From positions 21,400,384 to 21,464,383 of the forward strand of contig CM042145.1 in the NCBI GenBank assembly GCA_023376005.1: a DNA stretch of 64,000 nucleotides, given 5' to 3'. This DNA is from Doryteuthis pealeii (taxonomy: Eukaryota > Mollusca > Cephalopoda > Myopsida > Loliginidae). Positions 1 to 10,729 of the stretch are shown piece by piece (the stretch's first letter is position 1; every line of letters begins with the position of its first letter). The notes below the pieces were generated by a model. That model searched no databases. It saw only the letters and a list, made by a program, of their open reading frames with translations, and had not been told where the DNA came from. Both the position numbers and the translations under genes were made by a program.

Positions 1-196
1 TATTGGGACCGTTGCAAGTGCACCACTACAATTTGTATCACTTTCACTCTCATATTCCACAGCTTTTTCAATTCTCTGGCAAGGTCCAGATATTTATCCA
101 TCTTTTCATTTTCTTCAGCTTCACCCTGTGATCTGCTGGAACCGCAAAGTCCACCAATTGACACTTTCTCTTATTATTATTATTGTTATGAGGGAG

Positions 197-296
197 GGGG
201 GGGTAAAAAGTAATGCCTTTTTGTTTAGGACAAGTATAATTACTAACACAGGAATATGTATCATACATCAAAATGAAGCTGGTCCTCTGTGGGAAG
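197..296 (+). repeat. Dispersed repeat, copy 1
   Basis: About 95 bp recur in inverted orientation at 18563-18660, including the words AGGAATATGTATCAT and GAAGCTGGTCCTCTGTGG. No terminal repeats or coding potential are visible. The family was not identified. Confidence 0.6.
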
Positions 297-808
297 TAGG
301 TAGGTGGGTAAACTTAAATAACGCAAATAAATGTGTTTTTTTCTCATGTTATTATTTTATATCTTTTTTTTACAAATATCCACAATTATGCAAAATTTCC
401 CCTGATAATAATTTTATTAAAAATTTCCTTGGATGATACTCCTTCGATATATATATATATATATACATATATTTTTGTCTCAAGTATCGTGTTTTGCTTT
501 AGTTACAACCTGCGCATAGATCCACATACGTGTCACCTATATATATATATATATAATTTAATATACCAAGCGTGTTGGTAGATCCTTGCGGAGAGAAAAA
601 ACCGGCAGAGAGTTTGATTGTAAAAATATACTATCAAACATCAACCAGGAAGAAAAAAATTTTTGAAAAAAAGAAAAGACCAAGATACTCGTCACAACAA
701 AATAATCTATTGGTATAGTATTTGGCCAAAAGAAAAAACAATTTATATGCATATATATGTATATAGATATATATATATTCATATAACCGCTAGGAGAAGC
801 TAATTTGT

Positions 809-836
809 AAAAAGTGCTCAATACCTAAGTAGAGCC
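809..836 (+). other. GTGCTCAATA / AGAGC small hairpin beside ribozyme element
   Basis: The string AAAGTGCTCAATAC followed within about 6 bases by AGAGC can form a GCTC/GAGC hairpin. It recurs near other hammerhead-like elements at 32978-33000, 44550-44575 and 51684-51708 (+), and 26887-26913 (-). It is probably a conserved part of the mobile element that carries the ribozymes. Confidence 0.45.
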
Positions 837-856
837 AAGTAATAAGGATATCTACT

Positions 857-913
857 GAGTCAGATGAACCTACTGTTAGTTTCGCATAAAGCTTTCAGGG
901 CTAAAATCTGACT
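857..913 (-). ncRNA. Hammerhead-like ribozyme, damaged core (left arm)
   Basis: This is the inverted partner of the ribozyme at 921-979. It keeps stem I, the GAAA box and the stem III/cleavage region. The CTGAAGA core has lost one base and reads CTGAAA before the GC of stem II. A G8/A9 deletion should abolish cleavage. Confidence 0.55.
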
Positions 914-920
914 AAAATAA

Positions 921-979
921 GAGTCAGATTTTAGCCCTGAAGAGCTTTATGCGAAACTAACAGTAGGTTCGTCTGACTC
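921..979 (+). ncRNA. Type I hammerhead ribozyme-like motif, complete
   Basis: All conserved hammerhead parts are present in order. Stem I outer strand 921-928 pairs with 972-979 (8 bp). An internal loop (929-934 against 968-971) follows, then CC 935-936 pairs with GG 966-967. The core is CTGAAGA 937-943, stem II is GC/GC around TTTAT (944-952), and GAA(A) is 953-956. Stem III is ACT/AGT with loop AAC (956-964) and H17 is A965. The cleavage triplet is GUA with predicted cut after 965. The family allows any base at position 7, so CUGAAGA fits CUGANGA. This was folded by eye and activity is inferred. Confidence 0.75.
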
Positions 980-1006
980 AGTAGATATCCTTATTAATAT
1001 TATTAT

Positions 1007-1010
<4 letters not shown>

Positions 1011-1048
<38 letters not shown>
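1011..1048. repeat. (TA)n microsatellite
   Basis: A nearly pure TA run directly follows the inverted ribozyme pair. Most ribozyme-bearing elements in this window are bordered by such runs. Confidence 0.9.
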
Positions 1049-1050
<2 letters not shown>

Positions 1051-1052
<2 letters not shown>

Positions 1053-2389
1053 GTATATATTATGAAAACATAGATGAACGAGCTGCTCCTCACATTGGTT
1101 CTCAGAATTTTACCCTCAGAAAACTGATTACTCTTTTTATAATTAAACTTACCCACCTACCTACTTCCCCTTCTATAAAACACTTGTATGATCCTATGAT
1201 TCAATAAAAGCTGAAGAAGCTGAATTCAATATTCCAGCGAATATACTACACATTTTTGTCTGAGTTTTGTTCTTTTATTCCTTATTCTACTCATATATTA
1301 TAATGTATGTACATATTTTTACATATACACAGTATGTATAAATAAATAAATAAATATATGAAAAATTTAAAGTATCAGAAGATATTGTTATTAGCTAAAT
1401 TTTGGTCCGTAATTTTATTAATAATTAATCCCTTATATTCCATCCCAACTCAATTAGCAAAGAACTAATTAATAAAAAATAAAAAAACAAACGTGAAGAT
1501 AACGGTGATACTTATTGTAGTTGGTGTGCAGGCAAACATTTTCTGTCAGACGTAAAAAAATCCCAGCTTATATGGAATCTAGTGTTCAAGCAGGCTGGGG
1601 CCAAATTAGTTTCTTCCCAATTTGGAGAATTTATCCAACCCTTTTTAAGTGGTCAGAGGGTTTTTTCCTCTCTCTTGCTCCCCACCCTCTTTAACTCCAA
1701 CTTACTTTATTTTGTACCTCTTACCGTGCTCAGTATCAGTAGATCCCTATTCCTTCCACCTTCTATATAAACCTAGTCCTTCTCTCACAGTCACCTCAAC
1801 TGCCTTTATAACAAATCTAATTTTTTCCTTTTTTTTTGGCGTGGGCAAACTAATATTTTCTTATCTGATGTCCATGTTTGACCAGTAATTAATAATTATC
1901 TCATCAATTTGCTCAAGTTGTGTTTTTCCCCAGTAAACAACCCTGTTTTTTTTTTGAGGATTCCAGAGAGAATCCAGATAGGCCCTTTTTGCTTGAGATT
2001 GGCTATACAGTACACCTAGCCCTTCAAAAGTGTAAAACTTAACCCTTTTACACTGTTGATCTCGTCAGTCAAGGGTTCTTCTGCAGGTGGGTTCAACCCC
2101 TACTTCAACTTCCTACAACTATCGCTATCACTATAATCAACTCAAGTGGAAAACCCATCTCTTCTTCTCTTAACGAGGAGTATATACTTCCTTGGTTAAA
2201 CAATTTTGAAGTAGCTCTGTCAGCAGTGTTTAGAATATGTTGACTGGAGAAATGTTTAAAATATATAGAATTACTTAAAATGTTACTGGGTTTTTTAAAA
2301 ATTATTATCACTATTTATCACTATAATCAACTTTCAAACTATGAGAAAATTTTTTTTTTTAAAATCAACTGAGGTGGTCACTACTAGTG
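1051..2389. other. No gene seen; one weak hammerhead remnant
   Basis: The stretch is AT-rich without a supportable exon. At 1213-1250 (+) a CTGAAGA core, a GCTG/CAGC stem and GAA are followed by T instead of A at 15.1, and stem I pairing is poor. It reads as a decayed ribozyme copy. Confidence 0.35.
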
Positions 2390-3420
2390 TTGGATTATTC
2401 TGTATATAAGGTGTGCTACAATACACCACTTAAATTTATAGACTAAGCGAGGTCACAGGGTTTAAACCTCAGCCAATCAACAGCCCAAATGCGTGGCTGG
2501 TTGACTACTTAATCACTGATACAGAGAAGCATCCATTTGCAATACTGAGGAGCACCAAGGAACAACCAAAGGATGTTCTTTACAAGGATTTCCACTGGAC
2601 AAGCCGCTCTTGCTTGAAGCCTAAAGGATGGCCATAAAATCATAACTGGTTATGGGCCCAGGAACGCAAGGATTTCTTTGATGGTGACGAAGCTAAGTAT
2701 GAACTCTGGGAAATCAAGTTTCTCGATATTTAATGACCCTTCAACATCACAATATATAATATGTACCATCTGACGAAGACTGAGGAGCACCAAGGAAAAC
2801 CAAAAGATTTTTTTCCAAGGATTGTGCTCTGCTAACACAGAGGATCTCCGCTGGACAAGCGCTCTTGCTTGAAGCCTAAAGGATGGTCCATAAATCATAA
2901 CAGGTTATGGGCCCAGGAACGCAAGGATCTTCTTAATGGTGACAAAGCTAAGTATGAACTCTGGGAAATCAAGTTTTCTTGGGTATTTAATGACCCTTCA
3001 ACATCACAATATAATATATGTACATCTGACGAAGACTGAGGAGCACAAGGAACAANNNNNNNNNNCCAAAAGATTTTTTTTACCAAGCTTATGCTTAACA
3101 CATAGGATCTCCGTTGGACAAGCGCTCTTGCTTGAAGCCTAAAGGATGGCCCATAAATCATAGCAGGTTATGGGCCTAGGAACGCAAGGATCTTCTTTGA
3201 TGGTGACAAAGCTAAGTATGAACTCTGGGAAATCAAGTTTCTTGGGTATTTAATGACCCTTCAACATCACAATATAATATATGTACCATCTGACGAAGAC
3301 TGAGGAGCACCAAGGAACAACCAAAAGATTTTTTTAACAAGCTTATGCTTAACACATAGGATCTCCGTTGGACAAGCGCTCTTGTTTGAAGCCTAAAGGA
3401 TGGCTACTAAAATTGTAACA
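2390..3420 (+). repeat. Dispersed element body with three roughly 260-bp tandem units
   Basis: Bases 2390-2640 match, in inverted orientation, a single dispersed copy at 25560-25925. From about 2600 a unit of some 255-263 bp is repeated three times; the word GGTTATGGGCC recurs at about 2648, 2903 and 3166. Each unit ends in a segment (CTCTTG.TTGAAGCCTAAA) that is also the start of the 126-bp satellite unit. The satellite therefore seems to have grown from one part of this element. Confidence 0.8.
3056..3065. other. 10-N assembly gap
   Basis: Ten N bases lie inside the second roughly 260-bp unit. It is a small unresolved spot in a tandem repeat. Confidence 0.99.
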
Positions 3421-6400
3421 GGTTATGGTTATAGGCTCAGTCCTAATTAGTGATCATCCTCCACACATTAATACAACAACTAACATGACATTGTTTATAT
3501 TGTGCTCTTGTTTGAAGCCTAAAGGATGGCTACTAAAATTGTAACAAGTTATGGTTATAGGCTCAGTCCTAATTAGTGATCATCCTCCACACATTAATAC
3601 AACAACTAACATGACATTGTTTATATTGTGCTCTTGTTTGAAGCCTAAAGGATGGCTACTAAAATTGTAACAAGTTATGGTTATAGGCTCAGTCCTAATT
3701 AGTGATCATCCTCCACACATTAATACAACAACTAACATGACATTGTTTATATTGTGCTCTTGTTTGAAGCCTAAAGGATGGCTACTAAAATTGTAACAAG
3801 TTATGGTTATAGGCTCAGTCCTAATTAGTGATCATCCTCCACACATTAATACAACAACTAACATGACATTGTTTATATTGTGCTCTTGTTTGAAGCCTAA
3901 AGGATGGCTACTAAAATTGTAACAAGTTATGGTTATAGGCTCAGTCCTAATTAGTGATCATCCTCCACACATTAATACAACAACTAACATGACATTGTTT
4001 ATATTGTGCTCTTGTTTGAAGCCTAAAGGATGGCTACTAAAATTGTAACAAGTTATGGTTATAGGCTCAGTCCTAATTAGTGATCATCCTCCACACATTA
4101 ATACAACAACTAACATGACATTGTTTATATTGTGCTCTTGTTTGAAGCCTAAAGGATGGCTACTAAAATTGTAACAAGTTATGGTTATAGGCTCAGTCCT
4201 AATTAGTGATCATCCTCCACACATTAATACAACAACTAACATGACATTGTTTATATTGTGCTCTTGTTTGAAGCCTAAAGGATGGCTACTAAAATTGTAA
4301 CAGGTTATGGTTATAGGCTCAGTCCTAATTAGTGATCATCCTCCACACATTAATACAACAACTAACATGACATTGTTTATATTGTGCTCTTGTTTGAAGC
4401 CTAAAGGATGGCTACTAAAATTGTAACAAGTTATGGTTAGAGGCTCAGTCCTAATTAGTGATCATCCTCCACACATTAATACAACAACTAACATGACATT
4501 GTTTATATTGTGCTCTTGTTTGAAGCCTAAAGGATGGCTACTAAAATTGTAACAAGTTATGGTTATAGGCTCAGTCCTAATTAGTGATCATCCTCCACAC
4601 ATTAATACAACAACTAACATGACATTGTTTATATTGTGCTCTTGTTTGAAGCCTAAAGGATGGCTACTAAAAATTGTAACAAGTTATGGTTATAGGCTCA
4701 GTCCTAATTAGTGATCATCCTCCACACATTAATACAACAACTAACATGACATTGTTTATATTGTGCTCTTGTTTGAAGCCTAAAGGATGGCTACTAAAAT
4801 TGTAACAGGTTATGGTTATAGGCTCAGTCCTAATTAGTGATCATCCTCCACACATTAATACAACAACTAACATGACATTGTTTATATGTGCTCTTGTTTG
4901 AAGCCTAAAGGATGGCTACTAAAATTGTAACAAGTTATGGTTATAGGCTCAGTCCTAATTAGTGATCATCCTCCACACATTAATACAACAACTAACATGA
5001 CATTGTTTATATTGTGCTCTTGTTTGAAGCCTAAAGGATGGCTACTAAAATTGTAACAAGTTATGGTTATAGGCTCAGTCCTAATTAGTGATCATCCTCC
5101 ACACATTAATACAACAACTAACATGACATTGTTTATATTGTGCTCTTGTTTGAAGCCTAAAGGATGGCTACTAAAATTGTAACAGGTTATGGTTATAGGC
5201 TCAGTCCTAATTAGTGATCATCCTCCACACATTAATACAACAACTAACATGACATTGTTTATATTGTGCTCTTGTTTGAAGCCTAAAGGATGGCTACTAA
5301 AATTGTAACAAGTTATGGTTAGAGGCTCAGTCCTAATTAGTGATCATCCTCCACACAATACAACAACTAACATGACATTGTTTATATTGTGCTCTTGTTT
5401 GAAGCCTAAAGGATGGCTACTAAAATTGTAACAAGTTATGGTTATAGGCTCAGTCCTAATTAGTGATCATCCTCCACACATTAATACAACAACTAACATG
5501 ACATTGTTTATATTGTGCTCTTGTTTGAAGCCTAAAGGATGGCTACTAAAATTGTAACAAGTTATGGTTATAGGCTCAGTCCTAATTAGTGATCATCCTC
5601 CACACATTAATACAACAACTAACATGACATTGTTTATATTGTGCTCTTGTTTGAAGCCTAAAGGATGGCTACTAAAATTGTAACAGGTTATGGTTATAGG
5701 CTCAGTCCTAATTAGTGATCATCCTCCACACATTAATACAACAACTAACATGACATTGTTTATATTGTGCTCTTGTTTGAAGCCTAAAGGATGGCTACTA
5801 AAATTGTAACAAGTTATGGTTATAGGCTCAGTCCTAATTAGTGATCATCCTCCACACATTAATACAACAACTAACATGACATTGTTTATATTGTGCTCTT
5901 GTTTGAAGCCTAAAGGATGGCTACTAAAATTGTAACAAGTTATGGTTATAGGCTCAGTCCTAATTAGTGATCATCCTCCACACATTAATACAACAACTAA
6001 CATGACATTGTTTATATTGTGCTCTTGTTTGAAGCCTAAAGGATGGCTACTAAAATTGTAACAAGTTATGGTTATAGGCTCAGTCCTAATTAGTGATCAT
6101 CCTCCACACATTAATACAACAACTAACATGACATTGTTTATATTGTGCTCTTGTTTGAAGCCTAAAGGATGGCTACTAAATTGTAACAGGTTATGGTTAT
6201 AGGCTCAGTCCTAATTAGTGATCATCCTCCACACATTAATACAACAACTAACATGACATTGTTTATATTGTGCTCTTGTTTGAAGCCTAAAGGATGGCTA
6301 CTAAAATTGTAACAGGTTATGGTTAGAGGCTCAGTCCTAATTAGTGATCATCCTCCACACATTAATACAACAACTAACATGACATTGTTTATATTGTGCT

Positions 6401-7271
6401 CTTGTTTGAAGCCTAAAGGATGGCTACTAAAATTGTAACAGGTTATGGTTATAGCTTAGTCCTAATTAGTGATCATCCTCCACACATTAATACAACAACT
6501 AACATGACATTGTTTATATTGTGCTCTTGTTTGAAGCCTAAAGGATGGCTACTAAAATTGTAACAAGTTATGGTTATAGGCTCAGTCCTAATTAGTGATC
6601 ATCCTCCACACATTAATACAACAACTAACATGACATTGTTTATATTTGTGCTCTTGTTTGAAGCCTAAAGGATGGCTACTAAAATTGTAACAAGTTATGG
6701 TTATAGGCTCAGTCCTAATTAGTGATCATCCTCCACACATTAATACAACACTAACATGACATTGTTATATTGTGCTCTGTTTGAAGCCTAAAGGATGGCT
6801 ACTAAAATTGTAACAGTTATGGTTATAGGCTCAGTCCTAATTAGTGATCATCCTCCACATTAATACAACAAACATGACATTGTTTATATTGTGCTCTTGT
6901 TTGAAGCCTAAAGGATGGCTACTAAAATTGTAACAAGTTATGGTTATAGGCTCAGTCCTAATTAGTGATCATCCTCCACACATTAATACAACAACTAACA
7001 TGACATTGTTTATATTGTGCTCTTGTTTGAAGCCTAAAGGATGGCTACTAAAATTGTAACAGGTTATGGTTATAGGCTCAGTCCTAATTAGTGATCATCC
7101 TCCACACATTAATACAACAACTAACATGACATTGTTTATATTGTGCTCTTGTTTGAAGCCTAAAGGATGGCTACTAAAATTGTAACAGGTTATGGTTATA
7201 GGCTTAGTCCTAATTAGTGATCATCCTCCACACATTAATACAACAACTAACATGACATTGTTTATATTGTG
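3377..7271 (+). repeat. 126-bp satellite array, about 30 copies
   Basis: The start word TGTGCTCTTG appears at 3501, 3627 and 3753, giving a period of 126 bp. About 30 units run to 7271. Units are nearly identical; a few differ by AAG/AGG in GTAACA(A/G)GTTATGG, by GGTTAG for GGTTATAG, or by small indels that cluster around 6650-6900. The array ends abruptly in non-repetitive DNA. No open frame persists through the units. Confidence 0.95.
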
Positions 7272-7519
7272 TAATGTGTGAAAATAAACCATTGTCTTCT
7301 TCTGCTAACTACTGATATTAAATAGTCAATCCGAGACACCTGCTTGCCTCTGTGTGGATGTTGATTGGCTAACACCACATGCTATGCAGCGCCACCTATA
7401 TCAATCCTCTCTAAACATGTAATTGGTCAAGGGAAGATAACTCAATAACTTCCATACACTTCCCACTTTCAATCTAAGACAAATTTTTTTTTCTATTATT
7501 ATTTCACATATATTGAACA
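7272..7519. other. Non-repetitive DNA beyond the satellite
   Basis: No gene or repeat recognised. It may be the right flank of the element that carries the satellite. Confidence 0.4.
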
Positions 7520-8345
7520 TTATTTGTACCAAAAAGAAAGTTTGGTGTTTTGGGCCCAGAACCGAAGCTACAACATCAGTTAAAATTTTGCAAATCAGAA
7601 ATCATTAATGATTTAAAACTGTTTAACGTTCAGACTTTTTCAATATCATTTTTGGATTCCTCAGCAAAAATACTTTTATAACCTAATTTTTAGGAGTAGG
7701 AAAGCTCTAAAACTCATTTTACAGACAAAAAAAGATTACAAATAGTAGCCATTTTTTGCGACCGACCACCGAAATTTGGAAAGTTAAAAATTGACATAAT
7801 TCCGCCAATTTTGGGAATTGGAAGCTCAAATTTTGGAGATTGTCTAACTTTAGAATAGTCCACACCTGGACAAAATTTCAGAAAAATTGAAGTGAGAAAT
7901 TTTAACAAATTTTAACAAAATATTGTAGCTTCAGTTCTGGGCAAACACCAAACTTTTGTTCAATAGATATGAAATAATAATAGAAAAAATCTTTGTCATA
8001 GATGCAGTGCCACATCGGATATTGATCTTGCTATGAAAAAAATCAAAAATCATCAATAACTTAAATTTTCAGACTTTTTCGATATCAGTTTTGGATTCCT
8101 CATCAAAAATGCTTTTATAAACTAATTTTTAGGAGTAGGGAAGTTCTAGAACTCATTTTACAGACAAAAATAGATTACAAATAGTCGCCATTTTTCGTGA
8201 CCCCCACCCTCAAATTTAGAGAGCTAAAAATCGACATAACTCCGCCAATTTTTGGAATTAGAAACTCAAATTTTGGGGATTGTCTAACTTTAAGATAGTC
8301 CACACCTGTACAAAATTTCAGAAAAATTGAAGGGGGTGGGTGACA
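7520..8345 (+). repeat. Dispersed repeat with two direct sub-copies
   Basis: Two related segments (about 7620-7915 and 8050-8335) share CAGACTTTTTC, ATTTTTAGGAGTAGG, TTACAGACAAAAA and CAAAATTTCAGAAAAATTGA. A related inverted copy lies at 56345-56960. No coding sequence was seen; it is probably part of a non-autonomous element. Confidence 0.75.
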
Positions 8346-8379
8346 TAGCCTGGATGATTTGACATGGAATTATTCCTAT

Positions 8380-8545
8380 ATAAACTCTTAGTAAGTGTAC
8401 CAATTATTCTAAGTAGAATAAAGCTTTCCAAGGTCTATTACCTCCCCTTTGGAGAACTTTCTATGGAATACTAGACTATATAAACTCTTTAAAAGTGTAC
8501 CAATTACTCTAAGTAGAATAAAGATTTCCAAAGTCTATTGGTGTT
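8380..8545 (+). repeat. Short direct duplication (about 85 bp spacing)
   Basis: The words TATATAAACTCTT, AGTGTACCAATTA and CTAAGTAGAATAAAG occur twice in the same order, at about 8378-8430 and 8475-8525. Confidence 0.7.
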
Positions 8546-8703
8546 ATCATTTGTCATTACCTGAGGGTAATCCCAGGAGTAAGGTCTCAAAAGTGCTGAG
8601 GATGCAAGGAAATTGTTCATGCTGCTATAGGCAACACTGTTCTGTTTGTTGTGCATGTATCAGCATCACTGGCTGCTGAGTCTTGGCTTGGCCGTTGTTT
8701 CTG

Positions 8704-8874
8704 ATGGAGCTACCAATTGATACGACCGCCAAGTCTGAATTTCACGCTGTCATTTGGTTTTTGAACACAAAAGGCATCAATCCAATTGAAATTCATTGCC
8801 AGTTAATAGAAGTGTATGGTGAGTCATGCATGGATGTCAAAAACGTCCACAAGTAGTTTAGTGAGTTTGCAACA
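8704..8874 (+). pseudogene. Mariner/SETMAR-like N-terminal helix-turn-helix fragment, dead
   Basis: Reading from ATG 8704 gives 50 codons rich in a pattern I recognise from mariner-type DNA-binding domains: EFHAVIWFLNTKGINPIEIH then LIEVYGESCMDV. The frame stops at TAG 8854-8856, where the family usually has tryptophan before a S-x-F turn, so TGG to TAG is the likely change. Homology fades soon after and no DDE/D catalytic part follows. It is a broken transposon fragment, not a host gene. Confidence 0.6.
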
Positions 8875-9121
8875 ATGTCAAGGTTCAGTGCTTCCTCAAT
8901 AACATGGCAGCGAGCAGGTATGATATGGGCATACAAAAATTGACATAGCACCTACAAAAATACATTGACCGAAATGGCGATTATCTAGAAAAATAGGTAA
9001 ATGCTGAAACTTTAAAATGATATAAACATTATTGACAATAAACAATAAGCATTTCTGTGATTTCTAAATATTTTAGAGACCTTACTTTTGGAATTAACGT
9101 TGTAGAATAATGAAGATTTAG

Positions 9122-9325
9122 AAGGCAGTTTCTGATTTCCTTTGCGTTAATGCCCTTGGGAAAGGCATGAATCCATCTGTTCTCCACCATGGGTAAATAG
9201 TAGCGCAGATTGGATTCTTTAGACTTGGTTAGGAAACCATTCTAGGAGAAGGAAAATTCCGAATTCAAAACAGCTTTACTTTATTCCAGTTACAATAATG
9301 GATCACCAAGTAATTATTAAACTTA
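9122..9325 (+). repeat. SINE-like repeat, left part, interrupted by a Helitron
   Basis: This segment aligns base for base with 14318-14521, and its continuation 9979-10027 aligns with 14522-14570. It shares its start (CCCTTGGGAAAGGCATGAATC) with the tRNA-derived SINE-B family below. The Helitron at 9326-9978 sits between the two halves. Confidence 0.85.
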
Positions 9326-9978
9326 CTAGCAAATATATGCACCCTCCGGGTGCAAGTATTTAAGTTTTAATGTAATAATATTGTATTAAATTAGAAAGGC
9401 TAATGAAACTAAATAAGAATACAGATAAAAAGATTTGAAACAGAGGAGTATAATATAAGATTGAAACAGAGGAGTATAAAAAAAATGGAACAACTGAACT
9501 TACTCTTCCATCACTCTCGTCTTTCATTGTTATTTTTTCTAATTTAAGTATTTAGTATATAAGAGGAAGTAAAGAATAAAATGACAGTTATTTTATCTTG
9601 TTAATGGATTTCATTTAAGATTCATTGAAGAGATTTTTTGCTTATATTCATTAAAATAAAACCAAACAGTTTAGAAATCAATAATACTAAGCATATATTT
9701 ATTAAATTCGATTTTTTAATATTAATATGCAAATTAGCCTTCCCGTTCACACTGTAAACCGCTATTTTGTTGTATATTATAAATATAATTGCATGTTATC
9801 AGTACGTAGACATAGTTAACAGTATTAATAATGTAAGTCAATTTTATTAATAATTGAGATTTAGATAAAAAATAAAATCATGGAGATGTGATGTAAATAA
9901 CTAAGGGAATTGTGACTTGAGTAGGAATATAGTTTCGGTTACAGACAGAAAGACACACAATCTCCATTATAAATAAGA
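9326..9978 (-). mobile_element. Non-autonomous Helitron, 653 bp
   Basis: Read on the - strand the element starts TCTTATTTATAATGGAG and ends with a GC-rich hairpin (GCACCCGGAGGGTGC type), then ATATATTTGCTAG. These are the Helitron hallmarks: 5' TC, a 3' hairpin and a CTRR end. Insertion is exactly between A and T, with no target duplication. The uninterrupted paralogue at 14521/14522 gives the empty site. There is no Rep/helicase coding. Related copies are at 37034-37661, 59533-60142 and 63123-63751. Confidence 0.9.
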
Positions 9979-10579
9979 TTACACTAACAATGGCTTGCAG
10001 GTTTAGCTATCTATTGCTCAACTGAGATTTAGAACCACATACAATAAAAGAAAGCCAAATAATATATCAGTCAAAATGCTGCGTTAAAACAATAAAGAGA
10101 CTTGTCTAAGAATAGATAGATAATCAAAAATGATATCTTTGTGAGTTAGAAAAGTGTATTTTTAGGTACAAAGCTTAAAAGATAATTGCAAAAAAGACTT
10201 TGTTTCAATTATGCAAAACAAACTCACTAAAAATCCGTAAGTTGCCTTGCAATTTTCTTTTGAATTCATAGATGCGAACCATTTAGAGAGTCATGTGATC
10301 TCTATCCAATTTGAATATCTAATTTATCTTATCGAGAAAGAAGTAGATAATTTCTTTCTTCATATCCGTATAAAGATAGATGAGAGAAAAAAATTTGATA
10401 CTATGTGATTAATTTACCTAAAGGAGAACAGAAATTGATTTGATTAGATTAAAGAATAAATCATTCTTATGTGTTTTTAATTCTTGATTTTTTGGTTTTT
10501 TTTTTGTATATATCGAAGCACATTGATGCTTTTTTATTACACTTCTCCTCTCTAATATCTATATCCTTATAATACACAT
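9979..10579. other. Right part of the interrupted repeat, then AT-rich DNA
   Basis: Bases 9979-10027 complete the repeat split by the Helitron. From there to about 10579 I see no gene and no recognised repeat. Confidence 0.6.
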
Positions 10580-10728
10580 GGGAAAGGTATGCATCCACGC
10601 TGCCCTCCTCCCAGCTATGGGTTAATAGCAGAGCAGACTGGGCTCTTTAACCTTGGTAGACAACCAGTCTAGAAGAAGGAAACTTCTGAATTCTAACCTG
10701 TTAAATTCCGCCTAAAAATTGACCTTAT
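10580..10728 (+). repeat. SINE-B fragment
   Basis: It contains the SINE-B body words GGGAAAGGTATGCATCCA, AGCTATGGGTTAATAGCAG and AACCAGTCTAGAAGAAGGAA. The tRNA-like head is missing, as in a 5'-truncated retroposed copy. Confidence 0.75.
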
Positions 10729-10729
10729 G

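Larger units (their letters stand above)
1..856. other. AT-rich non-coding DNA, no gene seen
   Basis: No open frame here looks like protein. The stretch holds short (TA)n runs near 450-470, 538-556 and 750-780 and a dispersed repeat at 197-296. It is probably intron or flank of the calcium-sensor gene. Confidence 0.6.

Noticed and set aside
2755..2800. CTGACGA core in the satellite parent element
   Set aside because: No GAAA box or closing helices follow within a hammerhead-sized span.
3377..7271. CRISPR-like array
   Set aside because: The repeats are contiguous 126-bp units without distinct spacers, in a eukaryotic genome. It is a satellite.
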